DNA of 64,000 nt, taken from assembly GCF_003710105.1 (NCBI RefSeq), contig NZ_CP033325.1:3038001-3102000 (forward strand). Direction: 5' to 3'. Below are positions 19,086 through 27,538 of this stretch, one piece after another. Positions within the stretch are counted from its first letter, which is position 1; every line of letters starts with the position of its first letter. The position numbers and the translations under genes are program-made. The DNA is from Georgenia faecalis. GTDB taxonomy: Bacteria; Actinomycetota; Actinomycetes; Actinomycetales; Actinomycetaceae. The notes beneath the pieces are model-generated. The model did not search any database and had not been told where the DNA came from. It was given only the letters and a program-made list of their open reading frames with translations.

Positions 19086-20309
19086 CTAACGACCTGGACC
19101 GTCCGGGTCGTCGGCGGAGCGGGCCGGATCGCCGGCGGCACCGTCGCCGGTGTCACCATCGTCCGTGTCACCGTCGCCGGTGTCACCGTCGTCCGTGTCA
19201 CCGCCCAGCGTCCCGGCCGCGTCCGGGTAGGGCAGCCCGGTCCCCTGGAGGAGGTCGACGGCGAGCGGACGCAGGAGGATGACGACGCCCTGCATCCGCC
19301 ACCCCTCCTGCTGGAACCGCTCGGGGGCGAGGAGCGGGCCGACGCGGGCGAGCTCGGCGCGGGCGGCGTCCGCCGGTCCACCGCTCGACAGCGCCGCGCC
19401 GAGCAGCGCCGCCCCGCGCGACAGCCCGTGCACCGCCTCGGCGATCTCGGCGTCGCGGCCGCCCTCCTCCACCGCGCTGAGGGCCCGCCGGGCGGCCACC
19501 CGCGCGTTGCGCATCGCGCGGTCGACGACGACGCTCGCCCGTTCCAGGCGCGCGAGCTCGGGCAGGAACCGCCGGGCGGCGGGCGAGAGCCGGGCCGCCT
19601 GCCGGGCGTTGTGGACGGAGGACTCCCACTGGTCGAGGATCCCCTGCGTCCCCCGGCCCTGGACGAGGGCGTCGCGCACGAGCTCGGCGTCGCCGGCGCC
19701 GATGCCCTCGGCGAGGGTGCGCAGCATGACGGACAGCTCCGTGAGGCAGGAGCGGGCGAGCATCCGGGTGCGCCGGCGCGCGTCCCGCGGCGTGGCGAGG
19801 GCGACCACCAGGGCGCAGGCCCCGCCCACCAGCGCGTCCACCCACCGTCCCGCGGGTCCCCCGGTCACCGCCACGGGCAGCGCGACGATGACGATCCCCT
19901 GGACGCCGGCCTGGACGGTGAGGAGCTGCCCCCGGTCGACGAACCGCGCGGTGAGCCCGGCGATGACGACGACGAGGAAGATTTGGACGACGCCCGTGCC
20001 GATGAAGTGGGCGATGAGCTCGCCGAGGGCGACGCCGAGGCTCACGCCGATGGCGAGCTCCCCCACGCGCCGCACCTGCCGGTCGGCGCTGAAGCCGAGG
20101 CACACCCACGCCGAGACCGGCGCGAAGAACGGGTACTGGTGGCCGAGGACGTAGTAGGCCAGCGCCCACGCCACGGCGGCGGCGAGCGCGGCCGTGACGA
20201 CGGGGGTGACGGCGCCGCTGACCCGGCGCACGCCCTGGCGGGCCCGGAGCCGGAGGAGGACGAGCCAGCGGCGCAGGTCCGTCCGCTCCCCGAGCGCCGC
20301 CCAGCTCAT
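19086..20309 (-). CDS. FUSC family membrane protein
   Basis: 407 residues. Six membrane helices in the first roughly 190 residues (VVTAALAAAVAWALAYYVLG, then FFAPVSAWVCLGFSADRQVRRV, typical of the FUSC/aromatic-acid-exporter fold) are followed by a long helical cytoplasmic domain. The C-terminus ends in an acidic repeat DTDDGDTGDG x2 encoded by a 30-bp tandem duplication. ATG overlaps the ygfZ stop (ATGA). Family members export aromatic acids or modify envelope components; the substrate here is unknown. Confidence 0.87.
   Translation of the reverse strand: MSWAALGERTDLRRWLVLLRLRARQGVRRVSGAVTPVVTAALAAAVAWALAYYVLGHQYPFFAPVSAWVCLGFSADRQVRRVGELAIGVSLGVALGELIAHFIGTGVVQIFLVVVIAGLTARFVDRGQLLTVQAGVQGIVIVALPVAVTGGPAGRWVDALVGGACALVVALATPRDARRRTRMLARSCLTELSVMLRTLAEGIGAGDAELVRDALVQGRGTQGILDQWESSVHNARQAARLSPAARRFLPELARLERASVVVDRAMRNARVAARRALSAVEEGGRDAEIAEAVHGLSRGAALLGAALSSGGPADAARAELARVGPLLAPERFQQEGWRMQGVVILLRPLAVDLLQGTGLPYPDAAGTLGGDTDDGDTGDGDTDDGDTGDGAAGDPARSADDPDGPGR
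19141..19200. repeat. 30-bp tandem repeat x2 inside the FUSC gene
   Basis: Units 19141-19170 and 19171-19200 differ at one base. Each is itself an imperfect doubling of a 15-mer, so the stretch is four 15-mers. It encodes the acidic DTDDGDTGDG tail and keeps the frame (10 codons per unit), so copy number could vary without truncating the protein. Confidence 0.85.
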
Positions 20310-21418
20310 CACCGCGGCAGGTGGCGGCGCAGCTCCTGACCGGGCCGCTCGGCCGGGCGGGCCACCGCCTCGCCACCGGCGGGGACGATGACCTCCTGGG
20401 CCGCGGCGGTGCCGTCGACGTCGAGCGGCGCGTCGACCGGGAGCGACCGCTTGACGAGGGCGAGGGCGAGGGGGCCGAGGTCGGCGTGGCGCACGACGCT
20501 CGTCACCACCCCCACGGCGCGCCCGGCGTGGTGCACCGCGGCGCCTGGCTCGGGCACGAGGTGGTCGGAGCCGTCGAGGTGGAGCAGGACCAGCCGGCGC
20601 GGCGGGCGGCCGAGGTTGACCACCCGGGCGACCGTCTCCTGGCCGCGGTAGCACCCCTTGGCGAGGTGGACACCGGTGCGCAGCCAGTCGAGCTCGTGCG
20701 GGATGGACCGTTCGTCCACCTCGCGGGCGAGCCGCGGGCGCCAGGCCTCCACGCGCAGGGCCTCCCATGCCCACGTGCCGGCGAGCCGCAGCCCGGGCGC
20801 GGCGTCGACGGCGGCCACGAGCGCGGGCCGGTCCACCACGGTGAAGGCGCGGGCGACGGCGTGGCCCGGGTGCTCGTCGTCGGGCGGGCCGTAGCGCGTG
20901 CTGCCGGCACCGGTCCGGGGCCACGGGTCGCGCCAGGTGAGGCGGTACCCCGGCCCGTCCGCGAGCGTCTCCCACCCGGACCCGCAGGTGCCGAGGACGG
21001 CGACCTCGGCGGAGACGTCCCGGACCTCGACGCGGAGCATGAACCGCATGGACTCGAGGAACGCGGTGAGGGCGCCGGCGCGCCCCGCGTCGGTGATGAG
21101 CCACGCGCGCTCGCCGTCGTCCTGGACGCCGGCGGCGTGCTCGATCCGGCCCTGGGGGTCGAGGAGGAGCAGGTCGCGTGGCTCGCCGGGGGCGAGGTCG
21201 AGGAGAAGCTGGGTGCTCAGGGTGTTGAGCCAGGTGATCCGGTCCGGGCCGGAGACGGTGACGACGTCGAGGTGGGAGAGGTCGACGACGCCGGCGCCGC
21301 GCTCGAGGGCGCGCTGCTCGTGGACCGGGTCGCCGTAGTGCAGGGCGACCCCGGCGTCCGGCCCGCCGCCCTCGACGGCACCGGGGCGGGCGAGGAGCGG
21401 GCTGCGGTAGCCGCTCAC
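20309..21418 (-). CDS. ygfZ: YgfZ/GcvT-like folate-binding Fe-S maintenance protein
   Basis: 369 residues, GTG start at 21418. The hallmark KGCYRGQE (about residues 257-264; the Cys is essential in E. coli YgfZ) is present, along with an N-terminal aminomethyltransferase-like fold (GVVDLSHLDVVTVSGPDRITWLNTL). It supports Fe-S cluster repair with tetrahydrofolate. Both ends overlap neighbours (GTGA with the nitrobindin gene, ATGA with FUSC), so it is co-translated with them. Confidence 0.92.
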   Translation of the reverse strand: MSGYRSPLLARPGAVEGGGPDAGVALHYGDPVHEQRALERGAGVVDLSHLDVVTVSGPDRITWLNTLSTQLLLDLAPGEPRDLLLLDPQGRIEHAAGVQDDGERAWLITDAGRAGALTAFLESMRFMLRVEVRDVSAEVAVLGTCGSGWETLADGPGYRLTWRDPWPRTGAGSTRYGPPDDEHPGHAVARAFTVVDRPALVAAVDAAPGLRLAGTWAWEALRVEAWRPRLAREVDERSIPHELDWLRTGVHLAKGCYRGQETVARVVNLGRPPRRLVLLHLDGSDHLVPEPGAAVHHAGRAVGVVTSVVRHADLGPLALALVKRSLPVDAPLDVDGTAAAQEVIVPAGGEAVARPAERPGQELRRHLPR

Positions 21419-22011
21419 GGCGCTTCCTGCCGGCTCAGCCGGCCGGAGGCGTACGGCTGGAGCTCGTGCCCGAACGCGGCGAGGTCCTCCGCCCACATGA
21501 GCTCACCGTGGACGAGGCCGTACATCCGGCTGGCCGCGGAGACCTCGGCCGCCGTGGCGGTGCGCACGACGGCGTCCGTCGCCAGCTCGATGCGGGGGCC
21601 GCGGACCGTCCCGAGGTAGACGCTGAGGTGGCCGGAGGGGTCCGCGACGAGCACCTCGAGCTCGGTGGGGGTGGTCCCGTCGGCCGCGTCCTCCGCGCCG
21701 GTCCCCCGCTTGGGGACGGGGCGCCAGTACGCCGACTCCGAGGACCACACGTGCGCCTTGGCGAGCAGGTCGGCGCCCTCGCTCCCGGGCATCTCCTGGG
21801 GCACGGACTCCGAGTGCTCGACGTCGACCATCCACAGGGTGCTCGTACACCGCAGGTACGGGCCGCCGTCGTGGTCGAAGCTCATCTCCTGGACGAACGG
21901 CTGCTCGGGCACGTTGGGGTAGGCGAGCACGCCGTACCCGCGCCACGAGCCGACGAGCCAGGCGAGCGGGTAGAGCTCGGGGGCGAGGCCCTCGGGGATC
22001 CGGAACGTCAC
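21415..22011 (-). CDS. Nitrobindin-like FABP family protein
   Basis: 198 residues, GTG start. The nitrobindin GxWxGxG motif appears as GSWRGYG (about residues 21-27) in a ten-stranded barrel-like sequence, ending LVHGELMWAEDLAAFGHELQPYASGRL, where the C-terminal His is the candidate heme ligand. Actinobacterial nitrobindins bind ferric heme and detoxify NO/peroxynitrite. It is the first gene of a five-gene coupled unit reaching dtd. The next upstream gene is a separate transcription unit. Confidence 0.9.
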   Translation of the reverse strand: MTFRIPEGLAPELYPLAWLVGSWRGYGVLAYPNVPEQPFVQEMSFDHDGGPYLRCTSTLWMVDVEHSESVPQEMPGSEGADLLAKAHVWSSESAYWRPVPKRGTGAEDAADGTTPTELEVLVADPSGHLSVYLGTVRGPRIELATDAVVRTATAAEVSAASRMYGLVHGELMWAEDLAAFGHELQPYASGRLSRQEAP

Positions 22012-22122
22012 GGGGTCACCGCCGGGCGTACGGGGTTGAGGGCATGGCCCGATGCTAACGCTCGCGCCCCGTGGCGCGCCCGCCCCACGGACGGGGCCCG
22101 CGAGCGAGGACCGGCGACGGGG

Positions 22123-22851
22123 TCAGAGCGCGAGCAGCCGGGCGAGGATGTACACCGGCGTCCCGGCCACGAGGAGCGGGAGGACTGCCGCGGCCAGGGC
22201 GGGCAGCAGCCGGCCCGAGGACGGGAAGCGGTCGAAGAGCACGTGCGTGGCCGAGGTGAGGATGCCGGCGGCGAGGCCCGCTGCCAGGCCGACGACGACG
22301 CCGACGTCGTCGATCAGGTACCCGGTCACGAGGCCCGTGACGCCGGCAAGCAGGGTGGCCGCCGTGGCGCTGAGGGTGTCGGAGACCGGCAGGGCGGTGC
22401 AGGCAGCGGCCACCGCGAGGGCGGCCGCCGCGGTGACGACGAGCGCGGGGGCGAGCGGCGATCCGGCGAGGGCGAGCCAGCCGGTGGACGAGGCGACGAC
22501 GACGCCACCGGCCACCACCCCGGAGATCGACTCGACGAGGCGGGGGCGCCCGTCCCGGCGGAGCATCTCGTGGACGAAGGCGGCGATGACGGAGAGCGCG
22601 ACGACGACGGCGACGTCGCCCATCGTGCCCGTGAGCTCGACGGTGGCGATCGCGGCGACGGCGATGGCGGCGATGACGACGCCCGCCCCGCGCGGGGCGG
22701 GCAGCCCGGTCAGGCGGGGCCAGCCGGCCGCGAAGACGAGGGCCAGCGGGGTGACGAGGACGAGGAGCGCCTCACCGGCGAACGCCCCGGCCAGGGCGAG
22801 GAGGGCGGACAGGACGGCGGTGACCACGCCGCGCGTGGAGCTCCCCATCAT
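22123..22851 (-). CDS. Polytopic membrane protein of unknown function
   Basis: 242 residues if started at the ATG-ATG pair at 22851/22848; the frame is open to about 23022, so the start is uncertain and the RBS is weak. About eight hydrophobic, Ala/Val-rich helices and no charged active-site motif. I do not recognise the family. It is divergent from glnR (about 210 bp apart) and ends 111 bp from the nitrobindin start. Confidence 0.72.
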   Translation of the reverse strand: MMGSSTRGVVTAVLSALLALAGAFAGEALLVLVTPLALVFAAGWPRLTGLPAPRGAGVVIAAIAVAAIATVELTGTMGDVAVVVALSVIAAFVHEMLRRDGRPRLVESISGVVAGGVVVASSTGWLALAGSPLAPALVVTAAAALAVAAACTALPVSDTLSATAATLLAGVTGLVTGYLIDDVGVVVGLAAGLAAGILTSATHVLFDRFPSSGRLLPALAAAVLPLLVAGTPVYILARLLAL

Positions 22852-23059
22852 CGGGCACGACGGCGGGCGCGGGGGCTGGGCACCCGAGGATTGTCCCAGA
22901 CCCGGCGGACCCGCGTGGGACCGGCCGCTGGGGGTCCCGAGGGGCCGCGGCACCCCGTCCCGGTCGGTGCTCGGGGGACGTCGGTGTCCAAGGCGCGTCA
23001 CGTCGCGCAGAACGCGCCGCACTGCCCACTAGGGTGTGACCGTCCCAACGGGAGGTGCC

Positions 23060-23749
23060 ATGGCAGGACTGCTCGTGCTGACGTCGGAGCAGCACGGTGC
23101 CGCCGCTGTCCTGCCTTCGCTCGCCCTTCTCGATCACCACGCCCGCCTGGCGCCGATGACGGCGTCGGCGCTCGTGGACCTGCCGGAGGTCGACGTCCTC
23201 GTGGTCGACGGCCGCCGCGACCTCGCAGGGGCGCGGTCGCTGTGCCGCCTGGCGGTGACCACCGCCGTCGGCGTCCCGATCCTCCTCGTCCTCACCGAGG
23301 GCGGTCTCACGGCGGTGTCGGTGTCCTGGGGCGCGGACGACGTCGTCCTCGACACCGCCGGTCCGGCCGAGCTCGCGGCGCGGCTGCGGCTGCTCGGCGA
23401 CCGCACCGACGCCACCGGCGAGCCGGCGGAGACGGCGCTCGTCGAGATCGGTGAGCTCGTCATCGACGCCGGCGGGTACACCGCGCGGGTGCGCGGCCGC
23501 ATCCTCGACCTCACCTACAAGGAGTTCGAGCTCCTCAAGTACCTCGCCCAGCACCCGAGTCGCGTCTTCACCCGCGCACAGCTGCTCCAGGAGGTGTGGG
23601 GGTACGACTACTACGGGGGCACCCGGACGGTCGACGTCCACGTCCGGCGGCTGCGGGCCAAGCTCGGCGTGGAGCACGACCACCTCATCGGCACGGTGCG
23701 CAACGTGGGCTACCGGTTCGACCCCCCGAGCCGGCACTCCGCCCACTGA
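23060..23749 (+). CDS. glnR: GlnR-type orphan OmpR-family response regulator
   Basis: 229 residues. The atypical N-terminal receiver ([21 protein letters not shown] ... [21 protein letters not shown] ... [35 protein letters not shown]) is the GlnR pattern, a constitutive homodimer in characterised members. The winged-helix output domain is strongly conserved ([48 protein letters not shown]). No histidine kinase is adjacent. GlnR controls nitrogen assimilation genes in actinobacteria. ATG at 23060 with GGGAGG upstream; an in-frame GTG at 23036 would add eight residues but lacks an RBS. Confidence 0.93.
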   Translation: MAGLLVLTSEQHGAAAVLPSLALLDHHARLAPMTASALVDLPEVDVLVVDGRRDLAGARSLCRLAVTTAVGVPILLVLTEGGLTAVSVSWGADDVVLDTAGPAELAARLRLLGDRTDATGEPAETALVEIGELVIDAGGYTARVRGRILDLTYKEFELLKYLAQHPSRVFTRAQLLQEVWGYDYYGGTRTVDVHVRRLRAKLGVEHDHLIGTVRNVGYRFDPPSRHSAH

Positions 23750-23824
23750 CCATCCCCGGCGGCCCACCCACCGCAGAGCGATCAGCCCATCGCGCTCCGC
23801 GGCCCGTCGGCGTACAGTGGGAGC

Positions 23825-23912
23825 GCGACGTCGGGTCTGGAAGCCCCGGGCTCCAACACAAGCCGCTACGAGCGGCCTTCGCGCCGACTGGCGCTTTTCG
23901 GCCCGGCGTCGC
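23825..23912 (+). ncRNA. Candidate structured RNA between glnR and the lipoprotein gene
   Basis: GCGACGTCGGG (23825-23835) pairs over 11 bp with CCCGGCGTCGC (23902-23912, one U-G). Inside are three hairpins: around 23839-23854 (GGAAGCC...GGGCTCC), 23860-23879 (AAGCCGCT-ACG-AGCGGCCTT) and 23881-23894 (GCGCC-GACT-GGCGC, followed by TTTT). The gap 23750-24056 holds no gene, so structure without coding is notable. It could be a 3-prime element of glnR, an independent small RNA or a leader. I cannot match it to a known riboswitch class. Confidence 0.45.
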
Positions 23913-24043
23913 CCCTACTTCCCCTCCGCGAGGACGCGCCGGCAGGGGCTGCGGACCGGCTCCCGATCCGCCGGGGCCCGGACCGCGCGAGTGTCATGTG
24001 TCCACGCCCGGCACCCCCGACGGCGAGCGGTCGCCGGTGGCGA

Positions 24044-24049
24044 TAAGGT
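24044..24049 (+). promoter_or_regulatory. Candidate -10 element for a leaderless lipoprotein mRNA
   Basis: TAAGGT fits TAnnnT and ends 7 bp before the ATG at 24057, the spacing expected when transcription starts at the start codon. No clear -35 is seen. The start codon lacks a Shine-Dalgarno sequence. Confidence 0.4.
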
Positions 24050-24056
24050 TCGCCGC

Positions 24057-24512
24057 ATGATCACCTCTACGCGGTCCTCCCGCCTCACGCGCGCCCGCCG
24101 CGCCACCCTCGTCCTCGCGCCCTTCGCGCTCGTCCTCGCGGGCTGCTCCGGCAGCAGCGTCCTCGAGCTCGAGGTGGGTGACTGCCTCCGCAGCCCCGAC
24201 CTCGAGGCGGAGGAGGTCAGCACCGTGGAGACGCTCGAGTGCAGCGAGCCGCACGACGCCGAGGTCTACGCCGAGCTGACGTTCGACGGCGACGAGTACC
24301 CGGGCACCAGCACCGTCCAGGCGGACAGCGAGGAGTTCTGCCTCGCCGAGTTCGAGCCCTACGTCGGCATCGCGTACGAGGAGTCGGAGATCTACATGAC
24401 GACGATGTACCCGACGGAGGAGAGCTGGGACCAGGCGGACGACCGCACCGCCCTGTGCATCCTGCTCCCCCAGGAGGACGTCACCGAGTCCCTCGAGGGC
24501 GCGGCGTACTGA
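24057..24512 (+). CDS. Septum-formation-type lipoprotein
   Basis: 151 residues. A basic N-terminus (RSSRLTRARRATL) leads into a lipoprotein signal peptide with lipobox LVLAGC (Cys near 29). The mature part has LELEVGDCLRSPDL and TLECSEPHDAEVYAEL, the paired-cysteine pattern of the septum formation domain (PF13845 type), and later Cys residues near FCLAEF and ALCILL that probably form a second disulfide. Exported and lipid-anchored; exact role unknown. Single gene, ended by the hairpin at 24532-24573. Confidence 0.85.
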   Translation: MITSTRSSRLTRARRATLVLAPFALVLAGCSGSSVLELEVGDCLRSPDLEAEEVSTVETLECSEPHDAEVYAELTFDGDEYPGTSTVQADSEEFCLAEFEPYVGIAYEESEIYMTTMYPTEESWDQADDRTALCILLPQEDVTESLEGAAY

Positions 24513-24531
24513 CCCCGCACCTCCCGCGAAC

Positions 24532-24573
24532 GCGACACGCGGCCGGCACCCCTGGGTGCCGGCCGCGTGTCGC
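24532..24573. terminator. Bidirectional terminator between lipoprotein and pstB
   Basis: 20-nt arms (24532-24551 and 24554-24573) are perfectly complementary, so the stem is about 19 bp with a tight loop. It sits between the convergent stops of the lipoprotein (+) and pstB (-). Confidence 0.88.
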
Positions 24574-24585
24574 TGTGCGGGGTGC

Positions 24586-25365
24586 TCAGCCGAAGCGGCC
24601 GGAGATGTAGTCCTCCGTCGCCTTCTCCTTGGGCATGGAGAACATCCGCTCGGTCGCATCCATCTCGATGAGCTTGCCCGGCTTGCCGGTGCCGGCGATG
24701 TTGAAGAACCCCGTGGTGTCCGAGACCCGGGCCGCCTGCTGCATGTTGTGGGTGACGATGACGATCGTGTAGTCCTGCTTGAGCTCGGTGATGAGGTCCT
24801 CGATCGCCAGCGTGGAGATCGGGTCGAGCGCGGAGCACGGCTCGTCCATGAGGAGGACCTGCGGCTCGACGGCGATCGCGCGGGCGATGCACAGGCGCTG
24901 CTGCTGACCGCCGGAGATCGACGAGCCCGGCCGGTCGAGCCGGTCCTTGACCTCGTTCCACAGGTTCGCCCCGCGCAGGGCGCGCTCGACGAGGTCGGCC
25001 GCGTCGCCCTTGCTCATCCGCCGGTTGTTGAGCTTGACGCCCGCGAGGACGTTGTCGGCGATGGACATCGTGGGGAACGGGTTGGCCCGCTGGAAGACCA
25101 TGCCCACCTGACGGCGCACCTCCACGGGGTCGACGTCCGGGCCGTAGAGGTCCTGGCCGTCCATGTAGGCGTGGCCCTCGACCCGCGCGCCGGGGATGAC
25201 CTCGTGCATGCGGTTGAGCGTGCGCAGGAACGTGGACTTGCCGCAGCCGGACGGCCCGATGAGCGCCGTCACGGACCGCGGCTCGATGACCATGTCGACG
25301 CCTTCCACGGCGAGGAAGTCGCCGTAGTAGACGTTGAAGTTCTTGACGTCGATGCGCTTAGACAT
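24586..25365 (-). CDS. pstB: Phosphate ABC transporter ATP-binding protein
   Basis: 259 residues, normal PstB length. Walker [19 protein letters not shown]-loop region [14 protein letters not shown], signature [15 protein letters not shown], Walker [18 protein letters not shown]-loop [13 protein letters not shown]. It is the last gene of pstS-C-A-B, 51 bp after pstA, and provides ATP hydrolysis for high-affinity phosphate import. No phoU follows in this window. Confidence 0.97.
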   Translation of the reverse strand: MSKRIDVKNFNVYYGDFLAVEGVDMVIEPRSVTALIGPSGCGKSTFLRTLNRMHEVIPGARVEGHAYMDGQDLYGPDVDPVEVRRQVGMVFQRANPFPTMSIADNVLAGVKLNNRRMSKGDAADLVERALRGANLWNEVKDRLDRPGSSISGGQQQRLCIARAIAVEPQVLLMDEPCSALDPISTLAIEDLITELKQDYTIVIVTHNMQQAARVSDTTGFFNIAGTGKPGKLIEMDATERMFSMPKEKATEDYISGRFG

Positions 25366-25416
25366 GCGTGATCCTTCGTGGGCGGACGAGCGGTCCGAGG
25401 GCGCGGGTGGCGTTCA

Positions 25417-26460
25417 TCAGCGCATGCCCTTCGGGGAGAAGACCCTGCTCACCAGGCGCGCCACCAGGTTGAGCAGCATGACGATGATGATGAGCGTGAG
25501 GGCGCCGGCCCAGGCGCGGTCGGCGCTCGCGCCGCCCTGGGCGTACTGACGGTAGACGTAGACGGGCAGGGTCGCGATGCGCCCGTCGAAGGCGTCGTAG
25601 TTGGTGTTGTTGGTGATGCCCACGGTGATGAGCAGGGGTGCCGTCTCGCCGATGACCCGGGCGATGGCGATCATCACGCCGGTGGTGATGCCGGCGACCG
25701 CCGTGCGCAGGACGACCTTGACGATGGTCAGCCACTTGGGGACGCCGAGGGCGTAGGCCGCCTCACGCAGCTCGTTGGGCACGAGCCGGAGCATCTCCTC
25801 GACCGAGCGGACGACGACGGGCGTCATGAGCACGGCGAGGGCCACGCCACCGATGACCGCCGACTTGTAGGCCGGGCCGAACACCGTGAGGAAGATCGAG
25901 AAGGCGAAGAGGCCGGCGACGATCGAGGGGATGCCGGTCATGACGTCGACGAGCACGGTGATGGCGCGGGCGAGCTTCCCGCGGCCGTACTCCACGAGGT
26001 AGATGGCGGTGAGGATGCCCAGCGGGATCGAGATGACGCTGGCGATGCCGGTGACGTAGAGCGTGCCGATGATCGCGTGGTAGGCGCCGCCCTCGGCCAT
26101 CTGCCCGAAGATCCCCACCATGTCGGAGGTGAGGAAGTCCCAGCCGAACCGCCGGCCGCCGTCGGCCACCACCGTCCACACGAGCGAGACGAGCGGGACC
26201 ATGGCGACGAGGAACGCCCCCGTGACGAGCGTCGTCGCCAGCCGGTCCGTGGCCCAGCGACGCCCCTCCACCTGCCAGGAGACGGCGGTCACGGCGACCA
26301 CGTAGACGAGGGCGCCGATGAAGACCACACCGGCGATCGTGGGCTCGGCGGTGAGGGCGAGGAAGCCCGCCGCGAGCACCAGGGAGGCGGCGAGGACGGC
26401 CCACGGCGCCCACGTCGGCAGGCGGCGGGACCGGATACCGAGATCCGTCGTCGTGGCCAT
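25417..26460 (-). CDS. pstA: Phosphate ABC transporter permease PstA
   Basis: 347 residues. A long N-terminal extension with two or three extra hydrophobic segments precedes the canonical PstA core of six helices with the EAA loop (LREAAYALGVPKWLTIVKVVLRTA). IARVIGETAPLLITVG is a conserved PstA stretch. Its ATG overlaps the pstC stop by one base (TGATG), so PstC and PstA are made together as the membrane heterodimer. Confidence 0.96.
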   Translation of the reverse strand: MATTTDLGIRSRRLPTWAPWAVLAASLVLAAGFLALTAEPTIAGVVFIGALVYVVAVTAVSWQVEGRRWATDRLATTLVTGAFLVAMVPLVSLVWTVVADGGRRFGWDFLTSDMVGIFGQMAEGGAYHAIIGTLYVTGIASVISIPLGILTAIYLVEYGRGKLARAITVLVDVMTGIPSIVAGLFAFSIFLTVFGPAYKSAVIGGVALAVLMTPVVVRSVEEMLRLVPNELREAAYALGVPKWLTIVKVVLRTAVAGITTGVMIAIARVIGETAPLLITVGITNNTNYDAFDGRIATLPVYVYRQYAQGGASADRAWAGALTLIIIVMLLNLVARLVSRVFSPKGMR

Positions 26461-27461
26461 CAGTTGGCTCCGGAGAACTCGGCGCGGCGGGCGATGATCC
26501 ACCGGGCGAGGAGGTTCACCCCGAAGGTGAGGATGAACAGGATGAGACCGGTGGCGATGAGGACGTCGACGCCGGTACCGCTCGCCTCGGGGAACTGGCT
26601 GGCGATGTTCGCCGCGATCGTCTGGTGCTGCCCCGGCTGGAGGAGGAAGAGGTTGATGGCGTGCCCGGGCGACAGGACCATGAGCACGGCCATCGTCTCG
26701 CCGAGGGCGCGGCCCATCCCCAGCATGGACGCGCTGATGATGCCGGAGCGGCCGAACGGCAGGACCGCCTGGCGGACCATCTCCCAGCGGGTGGCGCCGA
26801 GGGCGAGGGACGCCTCCTCGTGGAGGCGGGGCGTCTGCAGGAACACCTCGCGGATGGTCGCCGTGATGATCGGCAGGACCATCACAGCGAGCACGAGGCC
26901 GGCCGTGAGCATGTTGCGGGCCGGGGCCTGGTAGTCCGTGAAGAGCGGGATCCACCCGACGTTGCGCGCCAGCCACTCGAAGAGCGGGTGGAGGAGCGGC
27001 TGCAGCCACTGGATGCCCCACAGCCCGAAGATCACCGAGGGGATGGCGGCGAGCAGGTCGACGAGGTAACCCAGCCCCTGGGCGAGCCGGCGCGGGGCGT
27101 AGTGGGAGATGAACAGGGCGATGCCCACGCTCAGCGGGACGGCGACGACGAGGGCGATGGCCGAGGAGAGCACCGTGCCGAAGAGCAGGGGCCAGACGTA
27201 CTCCCACAGGGTGTCGCCCTGCATGAAGCCGACGTCGGCGAGCTGCTCGCGGGAGGCGACCAGCGCGGGCCACGCCCGGGCGAGCAGGAACAGCGCGACC
27301 GCGGCGAGGATGCCGAGGATGAGAAGTCCGGCGCCGGTCGAGATCCCGGCGAACACCCGGTTGCCGAGCCGCCCGGGCGTCCGGGCGGGCCGGACGGTCG
27401 AATGAGCTCCGCTCGGGGCGGCAGGTGGGGCCGCTGCGGCCACAGGTCCTCCGTGCGACAT
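26460..27461 (-). CDS. pstC: Phosphate ABC transporter permease PstC
   Basis: 333 residues. An Ala/Pro-rich cytoplasmic N-terminus is followed by six helices. It contains the PstC hallmark GYLVDLLAAIPSVIFGLWGI and the EAA loop HEEASLALGATRWEMVRQAVLPF, then GRALGETMAVLMV. ATG at 27461. It is 77 bp downstream of pstS, from which it is separated by an intercistronic hairpin (27483-27526). Confidence 0.96.
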   Translation of the reverse strand: MSHGGPVAAAAPPAAPSGAHSTVRPARTPGRLGNRVFAGISTGAGLLILGILAAVALFLLARAWPALVASREQLADVGFMQGDTLWEYVWPLLFGTVLSSAIALVVAVPLSVGIALFISHYAPRRLAQGLGYLVDLLAAIPSVIFGLWGIQWLQPLLHPLFEWLARNVGWIPLFTDYQAPARNMLTAGLVLAVMVLPIITATIREVFLQTPRLHEEASLALGATRWEMVRQAVLPFGRSGIISASMLGMGRALGETMAVLMVLSPGHAINLFLLQPGQHQTIAANIASQFPEASGTGVDVLIATGLILFILTFGVNLLARWIIARRAEFSGAN

Positions 27462-27482
27462 CGGTTGCTGGTGATGGCGGGC

Positions 27483-27526
27483 GCGGGCGGGTCGTCCCCC
27501 TCGGGCTGAGAGGCCGACCCGCCCGC
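27483..27526 (-). other. Intercistronic hairpin between pstS and pstC
   Basis: GCGGGCGGGTC (27483-27493) and GACCCGCCCGC (27516-27526) form a perfect 11-bp stem with a 22-nt loop. A stem here would allow partial termination or protect the pstS 3-prime end, matching the known excess of binding protein over permease in Pst systems. Confidence 0.6.
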
Positions 27527-27538
27527 AAGGTTAACCCG

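Noticed and set aside
23825-23912. Identification of the glnR-downstream element as a known riboswitch or SRP/RNase P/6S RNA.
   Set aside because: Isolated strings (GGGCTCC, GGAAGCC) recall such RNAs, but the conserved cores are missing, so only a generic structured-RNA call is made.
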